In this document: piece by piece, positions 25,270-34,340 of the stretch
How the letters are laid out: each line of letters opens with the position of its first letter
Position numbering within the stretch: position 1 is the stretch's first letter
Origin: Arthrobacter sp. 131MFCol6.1
GTDB taxonomy: Bacteria > Actinomycetota > Actinomycetes > Actinomycetales > Micrococcaceae
NCBI RefSeq assembly: GCF_000374925.1
Contig: NZ_KB895541.1
Coordinates: 310,001 to 374,000 of the forward strand
Direction: 5' to 3'
Length of the DNA: 64,000 nucleotides
Program-made: the position numbers and the translations under genes
The notes under the pieces: generated by a model
Told to the model about the DNA's origin: nothing
Database searches by the model: none
What the model saw: the letters and a program-made list of their open reading frames with translations, nothing else

Positions 25270-25326
25270 TGCTTCCTTGTCCCCAGTGTCTTCGTGCTCT
25301 CCTGGTGGTGGGTGCGGGTTGGGCGT

Positions 25327-26025
25327 TTACGATGCCGTAGGCGGGGACTGTGCCGGCGCGGCCGGTCTGCGGGCCAGGACCACGCAGTCCAGCGCGGGCC
25401 GGCGGGCCCCGGGGACGGGCCGTGACCGGATTTCTGCTGATTCGACCTGCAGCCCGGACGCTCTGGCCCAGGCGGCAACCTGCGCGCTGTCGTGCAGCAC
25501 GGACGGGTCACGGGTTCCGGCCATGCCTTCCCGCGGGTCGGCGGGGTCGTGGCCGGTGTACAGGAACAGCCCGCCGGGGGCCAGGCCCGGGGCGTTGCGG
25601 GCGATGACGCGTTCGAGGTCGGGGCCGGGCAGATGAAGGAAGGCGGCCAGAACAAGGTTCAGGCTTCCGCGTACCGGTGCGCAGGTGGTGACGTCGGCGA
25701 CGGACCAGGTGATCAGGTCCGTGACGCCTTCGGCGAAGGCGCGCCCGCGCCCAATATCCAGGGCTTCGGCGGAAAAGTCCATGGCTGTCACGTGCCAGCC
25801 GCGTCCGGCGAGCCACACGGCATTGCGGCCGTCGCCGGCCCCCAGATCCAGGGCCCGTCCGGGGGCAATCCCGTTCAGCATGGCGCGGACCGAGGAGCTT
25901 GCCGGCGCCCAGCCGCGGTCGTTCTCGGTGTACCAGCGGTTCCAGGCTTCCGCGTCCGCGGGGTACCCGGTCCCTCCGGGCATGGAGTGCTTCCACGCCG
26001 GCAGCGGCATGCCGTCTACGCTCAT
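25327..26025 (-). CDS. SAM-dependent class I methyltransferase
   Basis: A 232-aa Rossmann methyltransferase. Motif I is ALDLGAGDGRNAVWLAGRGW, the acidic loop of motif II is VTAMDFSAEALDIGR, then VADVTT, and LVLAAFLHLPGPDLERV follows. The overall pattern resembles the Tellurite-resistance/thiopurine methyltransferase-like group. I start at ATG 26025, which overlaps by four bases the stop of the preceding membrane-protein gene (ATGA), showing coupling. The frame is open 21 codons upstream inside that gene. Substrate unknown. Placement after a SulP anion transporter makes methylation of an inorganic or small toxic anion one possibility; lipid methylation near fabH is another. Confidence 0.8.
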   Translation of the reverse strand: MSVDGMPLPAWKHSMPGGTGYPADAEAWNRWYTENDRGWAPASSSVRAMLNGIAPGRALDLGAGDGRNAVWLAGRGWHVTAMDFSAEALDIGRGRAFAEGVTDLITWSVADVTTCAPVRGSLNLVLAAFLHLPGPDLERVIARNAPGLAPGGLFLYTGHDPADPREGMAGTRDPSVLHDSAQVAAWARASGLQVESAEIRSRPVPGARRPALDCVVLARRPAAPAQSPPTAS

Positions 26026-26288
26026 GGCCGGCTCCTGCCCGGGCGCAGCGCTGATGCTACTGCGGGCCGGCCCTGTGAGTTGTTGCACCGTCCGAACACG
26101 GCGATCACGGCGGGGATGCCGACGGTCGGGCCGGTCAGTACCGCCGCGGCCAGCCAGGCCTGGTTCGTGGGCCCCGCGAAAAGTGCCGGGAGGTCGAACA
26201 GCAGTAGGGCCCCGAGTCCGAAACCCAGGAGGTATTGTGGCAGACGGCCCGGTTCGGTCCGGGATTCCAGGGGTGCTGCTGGCGGCAA
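26022..26288 (-). CDS. Small membrane protein, 88 aa, two TM segments
   Basis: Two hydrophobic helices, YLLGFGLGALLLFDLPALFAG and the segment AAAVLTGPTVGIPAVIAVFG, are joined by a short loop and followed by a basic C-terminus (RPGRSRP). The N-terminus is Pro/Arg-rich. It starts 18 bases after the sulP stop and its stop overlaps the methyltransferase start, so it is tightly packed in the unit. I know no named family. It might act as an accessory subunit of the SulP transporter or of the methyltransferase. Confidence 0.6.
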   Translation of the reverse strand: MPPAAPLESRTEPGRLPQYLLGFGLGALLLFDLPALFAGPTNQAWLAAAVLTGPTVGIPAVIAVFGRCNNSQGRPAVASALRPGRSRP

Positions 26289-26305
26289 AGGATGCTCCTG
26301 ATCAT

Positions 26306-28030
26306 TCAGCGGACCGTGGTGCGGCCGGGACTGGCTGCCGCGACCTGGCCACGGTCGGGGTCCTGGCCGTCGTTGGGTGCTTTGTCCCGTGCGGGGTTTT
26401 GGTCGGCGCGGGCGACGTGGCTGCGGGCGTGTTCCACGGCCGGAGGCAATTCCGCGAAGAGGTGTTTGTGGTGGCGCAGGGATTCCAGCACGCCCACCCG
26501 GGTGACCAGGGCCAGGTGGCGTTCCTGGATTCCTTTGATCAGTACGGTGATGCCGCGGCGTTCGAGGGCGTTGACGATGTCGGTGATGACCCTGGCCCCA
26601 GTTGCGTCCAGGACCTGGAGCTGTGACATGCGGATGATGACGACATCGACGTTGCGGATCGCGCTGACCCGGTCCAGGACGCGTTCGGCTGCGGCGAAGA
26701 ACAGGGCCCCGTCGAGTCGGAACACGGCGATGTGTTCGTCGCCTTCCTGAACCGGGCCCGGGATCTCTTCCCGGTGGACCCCGCTGGACTTGACCAGTGT
26801 GCGCAGGGCGAAGAAGGACGCGACGGCGATGCCGATCGCCACTGCCTCGATCAGGTCGAAGGAGACAGTGATCAGGGCCGTGACGAAGAACACGACCGTG
26901 TCGGCACGGGTCGATCCGATGACGCTGCGCAGGGTGGCGGGGGAGACCATGCGGGTGGCGGTGACCATCAGGACCCCGGCGAGGGCGGCGAGCGGGATGC
27001 GTGAGACCGGACCGGTGGCCAGGTACACCACGCCCAGCAGCACCAGAGCGTGCGTGACGGCGGCGAGCCGGGTCCGGCCGCCTGAGCGGATGTTCACCGC
27101 GGTACGGGCGATGGCGCCGGTGGCCGGCATGCCGCCGAAAAACCCGGAACAGACGGAGGCCAGGCCTTGGCCCAGGAGTTCACGGTCGGCGTCGTAAGGG
27201 CCGGTATCGGAGATCGACGCGGCAACCCGGGCCGAGAGCAGCGACTCGATCGCCGCGAGGGCCGCGATGGTCGCGGCCGGCCCGGCAAGCGCAGCCACGG
27301 TACCCCAGTCCAGGGCGGGGATGACCGGGGCCGGCAGGGTGTCGGGCAGGGTGCCGATCCGGGCCACCGGCAGGTCCAGCACCTGGGCAGCGATGCTGGC
27401 GATGATGATGGCGATGAGGGAACCGGGGATCTTCGGGTGGATGCGGGGTGCGGCGATCATGATGACGGCGACAAGTGTCACCAGCGCCAGCGGGGCAAGG
27501 AGGGCGGCGGGGGACGCCGTTGTGAGTCCCTGGACGGCAGAGACGGCGGCGTTGCTGCTCGGTCCGGCTTTGACGCCGAAGGCGGCGGGGACCTGCTGGA
27601 GGAATATGATCATGGCAATCCCGAGGGTGAACCCCTCGATCACCGGCCAGGGCAGCAGGGTCACGACCCGGCCGAGCTTGAGCACACCGGCGGCGACCAC
27701 GATGACCCCTGCCAGGACGGCCACTGCGGCCAGGGCACCGACGCCCTGCGTGGCGATGACGGGACCCAGGACGACGACCATCGCTCCGGTCGGGCCGGAA
27801 ACCTGGATGTTGGAACCACCGAAAACGGCGGCGACGATGCCGGCGATCACGGCGGTAATCAGTCCGCTGGCCGCTCCGGCGCCGGAGCTGACCCCGAAGG
27901 CCAGCGCCAGGGGGAGGGCGACGATACCCACGGTGACCCCGGCGATGAGGTCCCCTTTCCAGGTGCGGGGCAGATCCGTATAGTCCCTCGGGCCGGGCAG
28001 AAGCGCCCGGGCCGCGGTCAGGGCCCTCAT
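26306..28030 (-). CDS. SulP family anion transporter with STAS domain
   Basis: An inner-membrane transporter, 574 aa, moving sulfate, bicarbonate or other anions. The N-terminal half has about 11-14 hydrophobic spans with the SulP signature region (PLALAFGVSSGAGAASGL, then GGSNIQVSGPTGAM and FFGGMPATGAIARTAVNIRSG). Residues 430-540 form the cytoplasmic STAS domain (AVFRLDGALFFAAAERVLDRV, DATGARVITDIVNALERRG). The GTPTGAM/SGPTGA loop favours the bicarbonate/sulfate branch. Its start overlaps the ArsR stop by four bases. The C-terminal 40 residues are Asp/Arg/Pro-rich and probably disordered. ArsR-linked SulP genes are known in several bacteria; the ion here is not established. Confidence 0.88.
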   Translation of the reverse strand: MRALTAARALLPGPRDYTDLPRTWKGDLIAGVTVGIVALPLALAFGVSSGAGAASGLITAVIAGIVAAVFGGSNIQVSGPTGAMVVVLGPVIATQGVGALAAVAVLAGVIVVAAGVLKLGRVVTLLPWPVIEGFTLGIAMIIFLQQVPAAFGVKAGPSSNAAVSAVQGLTTASPAALLAPLALVTLVAVIMIAAPRIHPKIPGSLIAIIIASIAAQVLDLPVARIGTLPDTLPAPVIPALDWGTVAALAGPAATIAALAAIESLLSARVAASISDTGPYDADRELLGQGLASVCSGFFGGMPATGAIARTAVNIRSGGRTRLAAVTHALVLLGVVYLATGPVSRIPLAALAGVLMVTATRMVSPATLRSVIGSTRADTVVFFVTALITVSFDLIEAVAIGIAVASFFALRTLVKSSGVHREEIPGPVQEGDEHIAVFRLDGALFFAAAERVLDRVSAIRNVDVVIIRMSQLQVLDATGARVITDIVNALERRGITVLIKGIQERHLALVTRVGVLESLRHHKHLFAELPPAVEHARSHVARADQNPARDKAPNDGQDPDRGQVAAASPGRTTVR

Positions 28031-28422
28031 CGTGAGCTGCCGTCGGCCGCAGCCGCCGGGGACGCAGCGGCCTTAGACGTGGCCTCGGTATGTTCGAGCT
28101 GCTCGCGGGTGGTGTGCAGCATGTCGTTGAGCAGTAGACGTGCCACGGACAGCAGGTCAGCGACCTGAGGGTACGCCAGGGAATAGAACATCTGCAGGGC
28201 CCTGCGTTCGCCCTTCACCAGGTGGTATCGGCGCAGCACGGACAGATGCTGGGACAGATGCGAGGCCTCTAGACCTGTTGCGGCGAGCATGTCAGTTACC
28301 GATACCTCGGGCGCCGCGGAGAGCAGCTCCAGGACCCTGATCCGCACGGGATGCGCCAGACCCTTGAAAAGATTGGCCTTCACTTCATATAACGGTGCCC
28401 GGAAATCCGAAAACTCGTCCAT
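28027..28422 (-). CDS. ArsR family transcriptional regulator
   Basis: A 131-aa winged helix protein starting at ATG 28422 (MDEFSDFRAPLYEVK). HTH: LFKGLAHPVRIRVLELLS (family signature AHPxRxxxLxLL), then VTDMLAATGLEASHLSQHLSVLRRYHLVKGER and the wing ALQMFYSL. There is no ELCxC metal box and no cysteine at all, so the effector is not a thiol-bound metal. The C-terminal helix and Ala-rich tail may dimerise. It is the first gene of the sulP unit (stop/start overlap of four bases), so probably an autorepressor acting at the AT-rich segment just upstream (28460-28490). Confidence 0.87.
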   Translation of the reverse strand: MDEFSDFRAPLYEVKANLFKGLAHPVRIRVLELLSAAPEVSVTDMLAATGLEASHLSQHLSVLRRYHLVKGERRALQMFYSLAYPQVADLLSVARLLLNDMLHTTREQLEHTEATSKAAASPAAAADGSSR

Positions 28423-28660
28423 GCCTGCCTCCCGGCCTCTCACTACGAACCTCTGCTTGACTATTTCATGCTTCTATCATCCAATATAACAGGGGATGGG
28501 TCAGGCTGCCCCTGCCGGGCCTCGGCTTCAGCGGACTGGACTGACACTTCACGCCGGACCAGGGCATCCGCAGCTACTCTCGCCCGGCCGGGGAAAGGGG
28601 CGCCATAACGCCCTTCCCGACAAAGACCCCTCCGGCCGCCACGGCCCGCCGGAGGACAGA

Positions 28661-28698
28661 GGCCCGGCACCCGGGAACCGGTTCCCAGGTGCCGGGCC
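28661..28698. repeat. 38-base interrupted palindrome
   Basis: GGCCCGGCAC (28661-28670) pairs with GTGCCGGGCC (28689-28698). Nested inside is the perfect 14-base palindrome GGGAACCGGTTCCC (28673-28686). Only two-base mismatched bulges separate the two parts. No T-run follows, so a classical terminator is unlikely on either strand. Confidence 0.7.
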
Positions 28699-29099
28699 GG
28701 CCGCGTCATGCCGCGGCCTTCGGACCCGCTGCCCGGACCCTGCCCCCCCAGGTCCGGGCAGCGGCCAGGACAGCGGGCGGCGTGATGCGGCCGCTGCCGG
28801 AACCCGGACAAGCTCGGCCCGCGCGGCAGCGCCCGGGTGCTGGCACCGCCCGGGACCATGGAATCCTCTTCACGAGGGAGCGCACAGCCTGGTCCGGTAC
28901 TTCCCCCCGGTGGCGCCCTGCTGAACAACGGCTACCCCGTCGTCCACCTGCCGAAAACACCGACCTGGACATCAGCGCCCTCGCCCGGTCGGGCTGGAGA
29001 CCGGCGCCCCGGACCTCAGGGCCGACCTGCCATGCGCCGAACGTCTGACACCGAGACCCTAAATTCAGGCCGCCTGCCTGCCGTTGCCGGTGACGGCAT

Positions 29100-29129
29100 G
29101 CCCTCCCCGGCAGGGATGCCGGGGAGGGC
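29100..29129. terminator. 12-bp perfect stem-loop
   Basis: GCCCTCCCCGGC (29100-29111) and GCCGGGGAGGGC (29118-29129) flank the loop AGGGAT. There is no T-tract on either side. It is a candidate bidirectional transcription barrier in front of pckG, or part of an RNA. Confidence 0.5.
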
Positions 29130-29267
29130 GCTGTACGTCTGCCGCGGTAGTTCCCGGCTTCCGTCGGGTGATCTGCCTCGCTTCTCTCCACGGGGTGCTG
29201 AGCCGTGTACAGACGTTCCTGCCGTCCATCGTCCGCGACGGCGGTGCCATAGGGGCTATTATATAAA

Positions 29268-29283
29268 TTGATGTAATCATCAA
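29268..29283. promoter_or_regulatory. Palindrome in AT-rich promoter of pckG
   Basis: TTGATG-TAAT-CATCAA is a perfect palindrome in an AT-rich island (29255-29300), about 160 bases before the pckG start. The right half with its flank (ATCATCAAATA, 29276-29286) recurs with one change as ATCATCCAATA at 28476-28486, just upstream of the ArsR/SulP unit. One regulator could bind both. Confidence 0.4.
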
Positions 29284-29440
29284 ATAGTAAATTACTTGAA
29301 GGCCCCTGGCCCCCTTCGTGGGACCCGCAGCCGCTCCTGAACTCCTATTGGCCTCCGGCTGCGATGCTCCGATGAACCACCCATCACCGTCTAGGATCAT
29401 CCCCGCCAACGCCACAAAGCGCGGGGGAAGGAAGAGAACC

Positions 29441-31300
29441 TTGCCAAACACCACACAGTCCACCGTCATGGATACCGCACCGGCCGCTCTGGCCCGGGTT
29501 TCGGAGTGGGTCGGCGAAGTTGCTGGCCTGACCCGGCCGGACCGCATCCACTGGGTCAACGGCTCCGACGCCGAATACCGCCAGATCACCGACGGGCTCG
29601 TGGCCGCCGGCACCCTGGTCCGGCTGAACGAGGAACTCTTCCCCAAGTCCTTCGCGGCGTTCTCCGACCCCAAGGACGTTGCCCGGGTCGAAGAGCAGAC
29701 CTACATCTGCTCCGAACACGAACGCGACGCCGGCTTTACCAACAACTGGATGGCGCCGGCACAGATGAAGGAGAAGCTAAACGGGCTCTTCCGCGGCGCC
29801 ATGCGGGGACGCACCATGTATGTGATTCCGTTCGTGATGGGCCACCTCGACGCCGAGGACCCCAAGTTCGGCGTTGAGATCACCGACAGTGCCTACGTGG
29901 TCGCCTCCATGCGCATCATGGCCCACACCGGCTCCGAAGTCCTGGCCAAAATGGTCGAACTGGACGCGGACTTCGTCCCCGCCCTGCACTCCGTCGGCGC
30001 ACCGCTGGAGCCGGGGCAGCAGGATGGCAGCTGGCCCTGCAACCCGGACAAGTGGATTGTCCACTTCCCGGAGGAGCGCTCCATCTGGTCCTTCGGCTCC
30101 GGGTACGGCGGCAACGCGCTGCTGGGCAAGAAATGCTACTCACTGCGCATCGCGTCCGCGATGTCCCGGCAGGAGGGCTGGCTCGCGGAGCACATGCTCA
30201 TCCTCAAACTCACCAGCCCGGAGCAGAAGGCCTACTACATCTCCGCCGCGTTTCCCTCCGCCTGCGGCAAGACCAACCTCGCGCTGCTGAACCCCACAGT
30301 GGACGGCTGGAAAGTGGAAACCCTGGGAGACGACATCGCTTGGATTCGTGTCGGAAAGGACGGGGAACTGCGGGCCACCAACCCGGAGGCGGGCCTCTTC
30401 GGCGTTGCACCCGGCACCGGATGGCACACCAACCCCAACGCGATGGACGCCATCGCCAAGGGCAACACCATTTTCACCAACGTGGCTCTCACCGATGACG
30501 GCGGCGTCTGGTGGGAAGGCATGACCCGGGACGCTCCGGAGCACCTGACAGACTGGACGGGCCAGGACTGGACGCCGGGCTGCGGCAGCCCCGCGGCCCA
30601 TCCCAACTCGCGGTTCTGCACCCCCATCAGCCAAGTCGATATCCTGGCCGAGGAATACTACCAACCCCAGGGCGTGCCGCTCTCGGCCATCTTCTTCGGT
30701 GGGCGCCGGAAGACAACCATCCCCCTGGTCACCGAGTCCAGGGACTGGGCGGGCGGTGTTTTCATGGGGTCGACGCTGTCCTCTGAGACCACAGCGGCTG
30801 CCGCCGGCCAAGTCGGGGTGGTCCGCCGCGATCCGATGGCCATGCTCCCCTTCATCGGCTACGACGCCGGAAACTACCTCAACCACTGGCTGGAGATCGG
30901 CCGGGCAGCCAATCCCGCCAGATTGCCCCGGATCTTCCTGGTTAACTGGTTCCGCCGCGACAGCGACGGTGGCTTCCTGTGGCCCGGATTCGGAGACAAC
31001 TCCCGCGTCCTGAAATGGGCCATCGAACGGCTCGAGGGGACAGCCGCTGCCATTGAAACTCCCATCGGCCTCGTCCCGGCACCGGAGTCCCTCGACGTCG
31101 AAGGCCTCGATGTCACCTGCGGACACCTCAGTGCCGCCCTGGCGGTCGATTCACAGGAATGGGCCCAGGAAATCGACAGCATCGATCAGTGGTACGCCCG
31201 GTTCGGTGACTCGCTGCCCCCCGAACTGCCGGCCGAGCTGCAACGCCTCAAAACCCGATTCGCTGCCCGCCGGGGGACGCCGCGCATCAGCTCCCGATAG
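29441..31300 (+). CDS. pckG: Phosphoenolpyruvate carboxykinase (GTP)
   Basis: Converts oxaloacetate plus GTP to phosphoenolpyruvate, GDP and CO2, the entry step of gluconeogenesis. I start at TTG 29441 ([15 protein letters not shown]) because GGAAGGAAG precedes it; this gives 619 aa, close to the family norm of about 610. The P-loop is [11 protein letters not shown] with the reactive Cys275 and Lys277. The metal-binding kinase-2 region is [10 protein letters not shown], and the PEP-site motif [10 protein letters not shown] is present. It is followed 119 bases later by isocitrate dehydrogenase, with a strong hairpin between. A gluconeogenic enzyme fits growth on amino acids that yield fumarate and oxaloacetate. 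Confidence 0.95.
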   Translation: MPNTTQSTVMDTAPAALARVSEWVGEVAGLTRPDRIHWVNGSDAEYRQITDGLVAAGTLVRLNEELFPKSFAAFSDPKDVARVEEQTYICSEHERDAGFTNNWMAPAQMKEKLNGLFRGAMRGRTMYVIPFVMGHLDAEDPKFGVEITDSAYVVASMRIMAHTGSEVLAKMVELDADFVPALHSVGAPLEPGQQDGSWPCNPDKWIVHFPEERSIWSFGSGYGGNALLGKKCYSLRIASAMSRQEGWLAEHMLILKLTSPEQKAYYISAAFPSACGKTNLALLNPTVDGWKVETLGDDIAWIRVGKDGELRATNPEAGLFGVAPGTGWHTNPNAMDAIAKGNTIFTNVALTDDGGVWWEGMTRDAPEHLTDWTGQDWTPGCGSPAAHPNSRFCTPISQVDILAEEYYQPQGVPLSAIFFGGRRKTTIPLVTESRDWAGGVFMGSTLSSETTAAAAGQVGVVRRDPMAMLPFIGYDAGNYLNHWLEIGRAANPARLPRIFLVNWFRRDSDGGFLWPGFGDNSRVLKWAIERLEGTAAAIETPIGLVPAPESLDVEGLDVTCGHLSAALAVDSQEWAQEIDSIDQWYARFGDSLPPELPAELQRLKTRFAARRGTPRISSR

Positions 31301-31309
31301 GAGCCAGGG

Positions 31310-31350
31310 GTGGCACCCGGTGCCCGGAACCGTCGTGCACCGGGTGCCAC
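31310..31350 (+). terminator. 14-bp stem-loop after pckG
   Basis: GTGGCACCCGGTGC (31310-31323) and GCACCGGGTGCCAC (31337-31350) are exact complements around a 13-base loop, starting nine bases after the pckG stop. No T-run follows; such stems commonly end transcription or protect 3' ends in high-GC actinobacteria. Confidence 0.65.
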
Positions 31351-31419
31351 ACTGGGTTCGCAAATGTCAGAGACCACCATCGGTGTGGGTCATTGTGCCC
31401 ATGAAATCAAGGAGACCGC

Positions 31420-32640
31420 ATGAACGAAAAGATCAAAGTCGTTGGCTCTATTGTGGAGCTTGACGGCGATGAAATGACCCGCATCATCTGGCAGTTCATC
31501 AAAGGCCGCCTGATCCTCCCGTATCTGGATGTGGACCTGAAATACTTCGACCTGTCCATCCAGAACCGTGACGCGACCGATGACCAGGTCACCATCGACG
31601 CCGCGAACGCGATCAAGAGGTACAACGTGGGCGTCAAGTGCGCCACGATCACCCCGGATGAGGCCCGGGTCGAGGAATTCGGCCTGAAGAAGATGTGGTT
31701 CTCCCCGAACGGAACCGTCCGCAACATCCTGGGCGGGGTCGTCTTCCGCGAGCCGATCATCATCTCCAACATCCCGCGCCTGGTCCCAGGCTGGAACAAG
31801 CCGATCATCATCGGACGCCACGCCTTCGGCGACCAGTACCGCGCCACCAACTTCAAGGTCCCGGGTTCTGGCACGCTGACCATGACCTTCACACCCTCCG
31901 ACGGCGGCGAAGAGATCAAGCAGACGGTGGTCACCTACCCCGACGGGGGAGGAGTGGCGATGGGCATGTACAACTTCAATGACTCCATCCGCGACTTCGC
32001 CCGAGCCTCCTTCGCCTACGGGCTGCAGCGGAACTACCCCGTGTACCTCTCCACCAAGAACACGATCCTGAAGGCCTACGACGGCCAGTTCAAGGATCTG
32101 TTCCAGGAAGTGTTCGACGCCGAATTCAAGGACCTGTTCGAAGCCGCCGGCCTTAGCTACGAACACCGCCTGATCGATGACATGGTCGCGTCGGCGATGA
32201 AGTGGGAAGGCGGGTACGTCTGGGCCTGCAAGAACTACGACGGCGACGTCCAGTCCGACACCATCGCCCAGGGCTACGGCTCGCTCGGTCTCATGACCTC
32301 CGTGCTCATGACCCCGGACGGCAGGACCGTCGAGGCCGAAGCCGCGCACGGCACCGTGACCCGCCACTACCGCCAGCACCAGCAGGGTAAGCCGACCTCC
32401 ACCAACCCGATCGCCTCGATCTTCGCCTGGACCCGCGGCATCATGCACCGCGGCAAACTGGACAACACCCCTGCCGTCATTGACTTTGCCATCACTCTAG
32501 AGGACGTCGTCATCAAGACGGTCGAAGCCGGCCAGATGACCAAGGACCTGGCGCTTCTGGTGGGCCCGAACCAGAAATGGCTGAGCACAGAGGAATTCCT
32601 TGCTGCACTGGACGAGCACCTAGAGGCACGGCTGGGCTAG
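31420..32640 (+). CDS. icd: NADP-dependent isocitrate dehydrogenase, dimeric (eukaryote-like) type
   Basis: Oxidises isocitrate to 2-oxoglutarate with NADP in the TCA cycle, 406 aa. The N-terminus [19 protein letters not shown] and the motif [19 protein letters not shown] are diagnostic of the homodimeric IDH type shared with mitochondria, not the monomeric enzyme common in corynebacteria. The metal and isocitrate ligands are in [16 protein letters not shown] and [18 protein letters not shown]; the NADP loop is [15 protein letters not shown] 31420 is preceded by AAGGAG. Directly downstream lies an IS256 transposase remnant, so the right flank was a mobile-element insertion point. Confidence 0.95.
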   Translation: MNEKIKVVGSIVELDGDEMTRIIWQFIKGRLILPYLDVDLKYFDLSIQNRDATDDQVTIDAANAIKRYNVGVKCATITPDEARVEEFGLKKMWFSPNGTVRNILGGVVFREPIIISNIPRLVPGWNKPIIIGRHAFGDQYRATNFKVPGSGTLTMTFTPSDGGEEIKQTVVTYPDGGGVAMGMYNFNDSIRDFARASFAYGLQRNYPVYLSTKNTILKAYDGQFKDLFQEVFDAEFKDLFEAAGLSYEHRLIDDMVASAMKWEGGYVWACKNYDGDVQSDTIAQGYGSLGLMTSVLMTPDGRTVEAEAAHGTVTRHYRQHQQGKPTSTNPIASIFAWTRGIMHRGKLDNTPAVIDFAITLEDVVIKTVEAGQMTKDLALLVGPNQKWLSTEEFLAALDEHLEARLG

Positions 32641-33095
32641 CCCATCCGGTCTATCCGGCGCTCTTCGTGGACGCGATCGTAGTGAAGGTCCGTGTCGGGC
32701 AGGTGCGCAACAGCCCGTTCTTATGTCGTCATGGGCGTCACCGTCAACGGGGAGCGGGAGATTCTAGGGATCTGGGCCGGCGACGGCGCCGAGGGCGCCC
32801 GGTTCTGGCTCCAGGTGTTCTCCGAGCCAAAAAACCGCGGAGTGAAAGACGTGTTCATCGCTGTCTGCGATTGGCTCAAGGGTCTGCCGGAGGCGATCAC
32901 GACCACGTGGCAGAGCGAACGGTGGTGCAGCAGTGCGTCGTGCACCTGATCCGCAACAGCTTCCGCTACGCCGGTCGCCAGCACCGCTACGGGATCGTCA
33001 AGGCCCTCAAGCCGGTCTGCACCGCCCCGTCGGAGCAGGCCGCGAAGGAGCGGTTCGCCGACGTCGGGGCGGGGGTGTTGTTGAAATCGGGCCAG
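32641..33095 (+). mobile_element. IS256-family transposase remnant with two frameshifts
   Basis: The core of an IS256 (mutator-type) transposase is readable in pieces: VYPALFVDAIVVKVR (DDE Asp region), then in the next frame GVTVNGEREILGIWAGDG and NRGVKDVFIAVCDWLKGLPE. Back in the first frame come CVVHLIRNSFRYAG and KALKPVCTAPSEQAAKERFAD. The frame changes near 32700-32720 and 32890-32930. The N-terminal and C-terminal thirds and the terminal inverted repeats are absent. It is a dead fragment wedged between icd and the convergent MFS gene. Confidence 0.8.
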
Positions 33096-34340
33096 CTAGT
33101 GCTTGGACCAGCGTGGACGGGATCGCTCGATGATGCTGGACGTGGCAGCTGCTGCCGTGAGGGCTGTCGCCAGCATAAGCGGTGCCCAGAGCGCTGGTGA
33201 GATGGTGGCACCCGCTACGGCTGTTCCGGCCGATCCCGCAGCGATCTTGAGTGCGCCTACCCAGATGAAGACTTGGCCGCGAGCCTCGATGGGTGCGTGT
33301 TCACTGCGCGCGGCGAGTGTTGCAGCGAAGAACATGGCGTTGGCGATCCCTGCCAGGCAGAAGGCAATAAGGGAGGTGGGGAGTGTCGGGGTAAGCATCA
33401 CCAGTATCAGCGTTGCCCCGACGAGTGCAGCAAGGGAGCTCATGAGAGGGTCTGCGTCGCGTCGGAGCGGCCGCAGCATAAGAGCTGCTGATCCGAGGAG
33501 ATTCCCGATTCCGTAAGCCGCGACCAGTATTCCGGCGGCTGAGGCCCCGCCGAACCCGGGAGCTGTTGCGACAGCGTAGATCGGTAACGCGGCGACCGAG
33601 AATGCGACGGTCACGGTGAGCCCGAGTGTGCGGCGCAGCGGACCACGTTCCCAGATCAGGCGCAGTGTTCGCCCGGGCGATGGCACCTCAACTGCCTTGT
33701 TGGGCGGCTCTTGCTTGGGGAGTGCGAGGACGGCTCCGGCACCAACGATGGCGGCTCCGGCCAGAACGAGTGTCGCGGTGAGCGCGTCGGATGCTGCCGC
33801 GATCCATGCGACTGCTGCGGGGCCGAGGGTGCCGCTGAGTCCGTAGCTTGCGACGTCCCAGCTCTGTGCTCTGCGTTGGCTGCGCTGCTCGGGGCCGGCG
33901 ATGGAGGGCAGGCGGCTGCTGATCCCGCCGGTGAGCATCGGCCCGAAGATGCCCGAGGTAAAGAGCAGCATGGCTGGCCAGATCGCCCAGTCGACGGGCA
34001 GGAGAAGTGCGGCAGCTCCGAGGAGCACGCCGTGGAGGACGGCGGAGCACGCGATGACCTTTCGCCCGTCACGGGCTGTGTCGAGGCGTCGTCCAATGAA
34101 CGGGCCAAGCAGGTGGGGAGCCGTAATGGATGCACCCAGGAGCCCTGCCAGCCAGCCGGGCATCCCGCAGGCGTGCGCGAGCAGCACGATAGCAACTACT
34201 GCGCCGCCGTCTGCGCTACGCACCAGGGTCGCGGCGAAGACGTAGCGGGCCAGCGCCCCGACCCGGCGGTCCTTCCTGGGTGGAACGCCGAGGTCAGCGC
34301 TACGGGTTGAGCCCGAGCTCATCGACAATCCTGGCGACAT
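33096..34340 (-). CDS. MFS transporter, 12 TM
   Basis: A 414-aa membrane protein with about twelve hydrophobic spans. MFS features include GLLGASITAPHLLGPFIGRRLDTARDGRK (loop 2-3 signature region GxxxDxxxxR/K) and a central cytosolic loop KQEPPNKAVEVPSPGRTLR. It overlaps the end of the DapA-like gene (stop at 34300) by about 20-40 bases depending on start; ATG 34322 (MSSGSTRSADLG) is a reasonable alternative start. Coupling to a DapA/NAL-type lyase suggests export or import of the lyase's substrate or product. Direction of transport is unknown. Confidence 0.8.
   Translation of the reverse strand: MSPGLSMSSGSTRSADLGVPPRKDRRVGALARYVFAATLVRSADGGAVVAIVLLAHACGMPGWLAGLLGASITAPHLLGPFIGRRLDTARDGRKVIACSAVLHGVLLGAAALLLPVDWAIWPAMLLFTSGIFGPMLTGGISSRLPSIAGPEQRSQRRAQSWDVASYGLSGTLGPAAVAWIAAASDALTATLVLAGAAIVGAGAVLALPKQEPPNKAVEVPSPGRTLRLIWERGPLRRTLGLTVTVAFSVAALPIYAVATAPGFGGASAAGILVAAYGIGNLLGSAALMLRPLRRDADPLMSSLAALVGATLILVMLTPTLPTSLIAFCLAGIANAMFFAATLAARSEHAPIEARGQVFIWVGALKIAAGSAGTAVAGATISPALWAPLMLATALTAAAATSSIIERSRPRWSKH

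Larger units (their letters stand above)
28491..29255. other. Hairpin-rich, gene-free GC-rich stretch
   Basis: About 760 bases hold no ORF with a ribosome site or recognisable domain, but they do hold several strong inverted repeats: CCTCCGGC/GCCGGAGG (28629-28636 / 28648-28655), a 38-base palindrome at 28661-28698, and a 12-bp stem at 29100-29129. Long overlapping frames on both strands are compositional. It may be decayed coding DNA or structured RNA. Confidence 0.45.

Noticed and set aside
28461..29271. Overlapping 100-160 codon frames on both strands
   Set aside because: No ribosome sites, Arg/Pro/Gly-rich translations and no domains; compositional.
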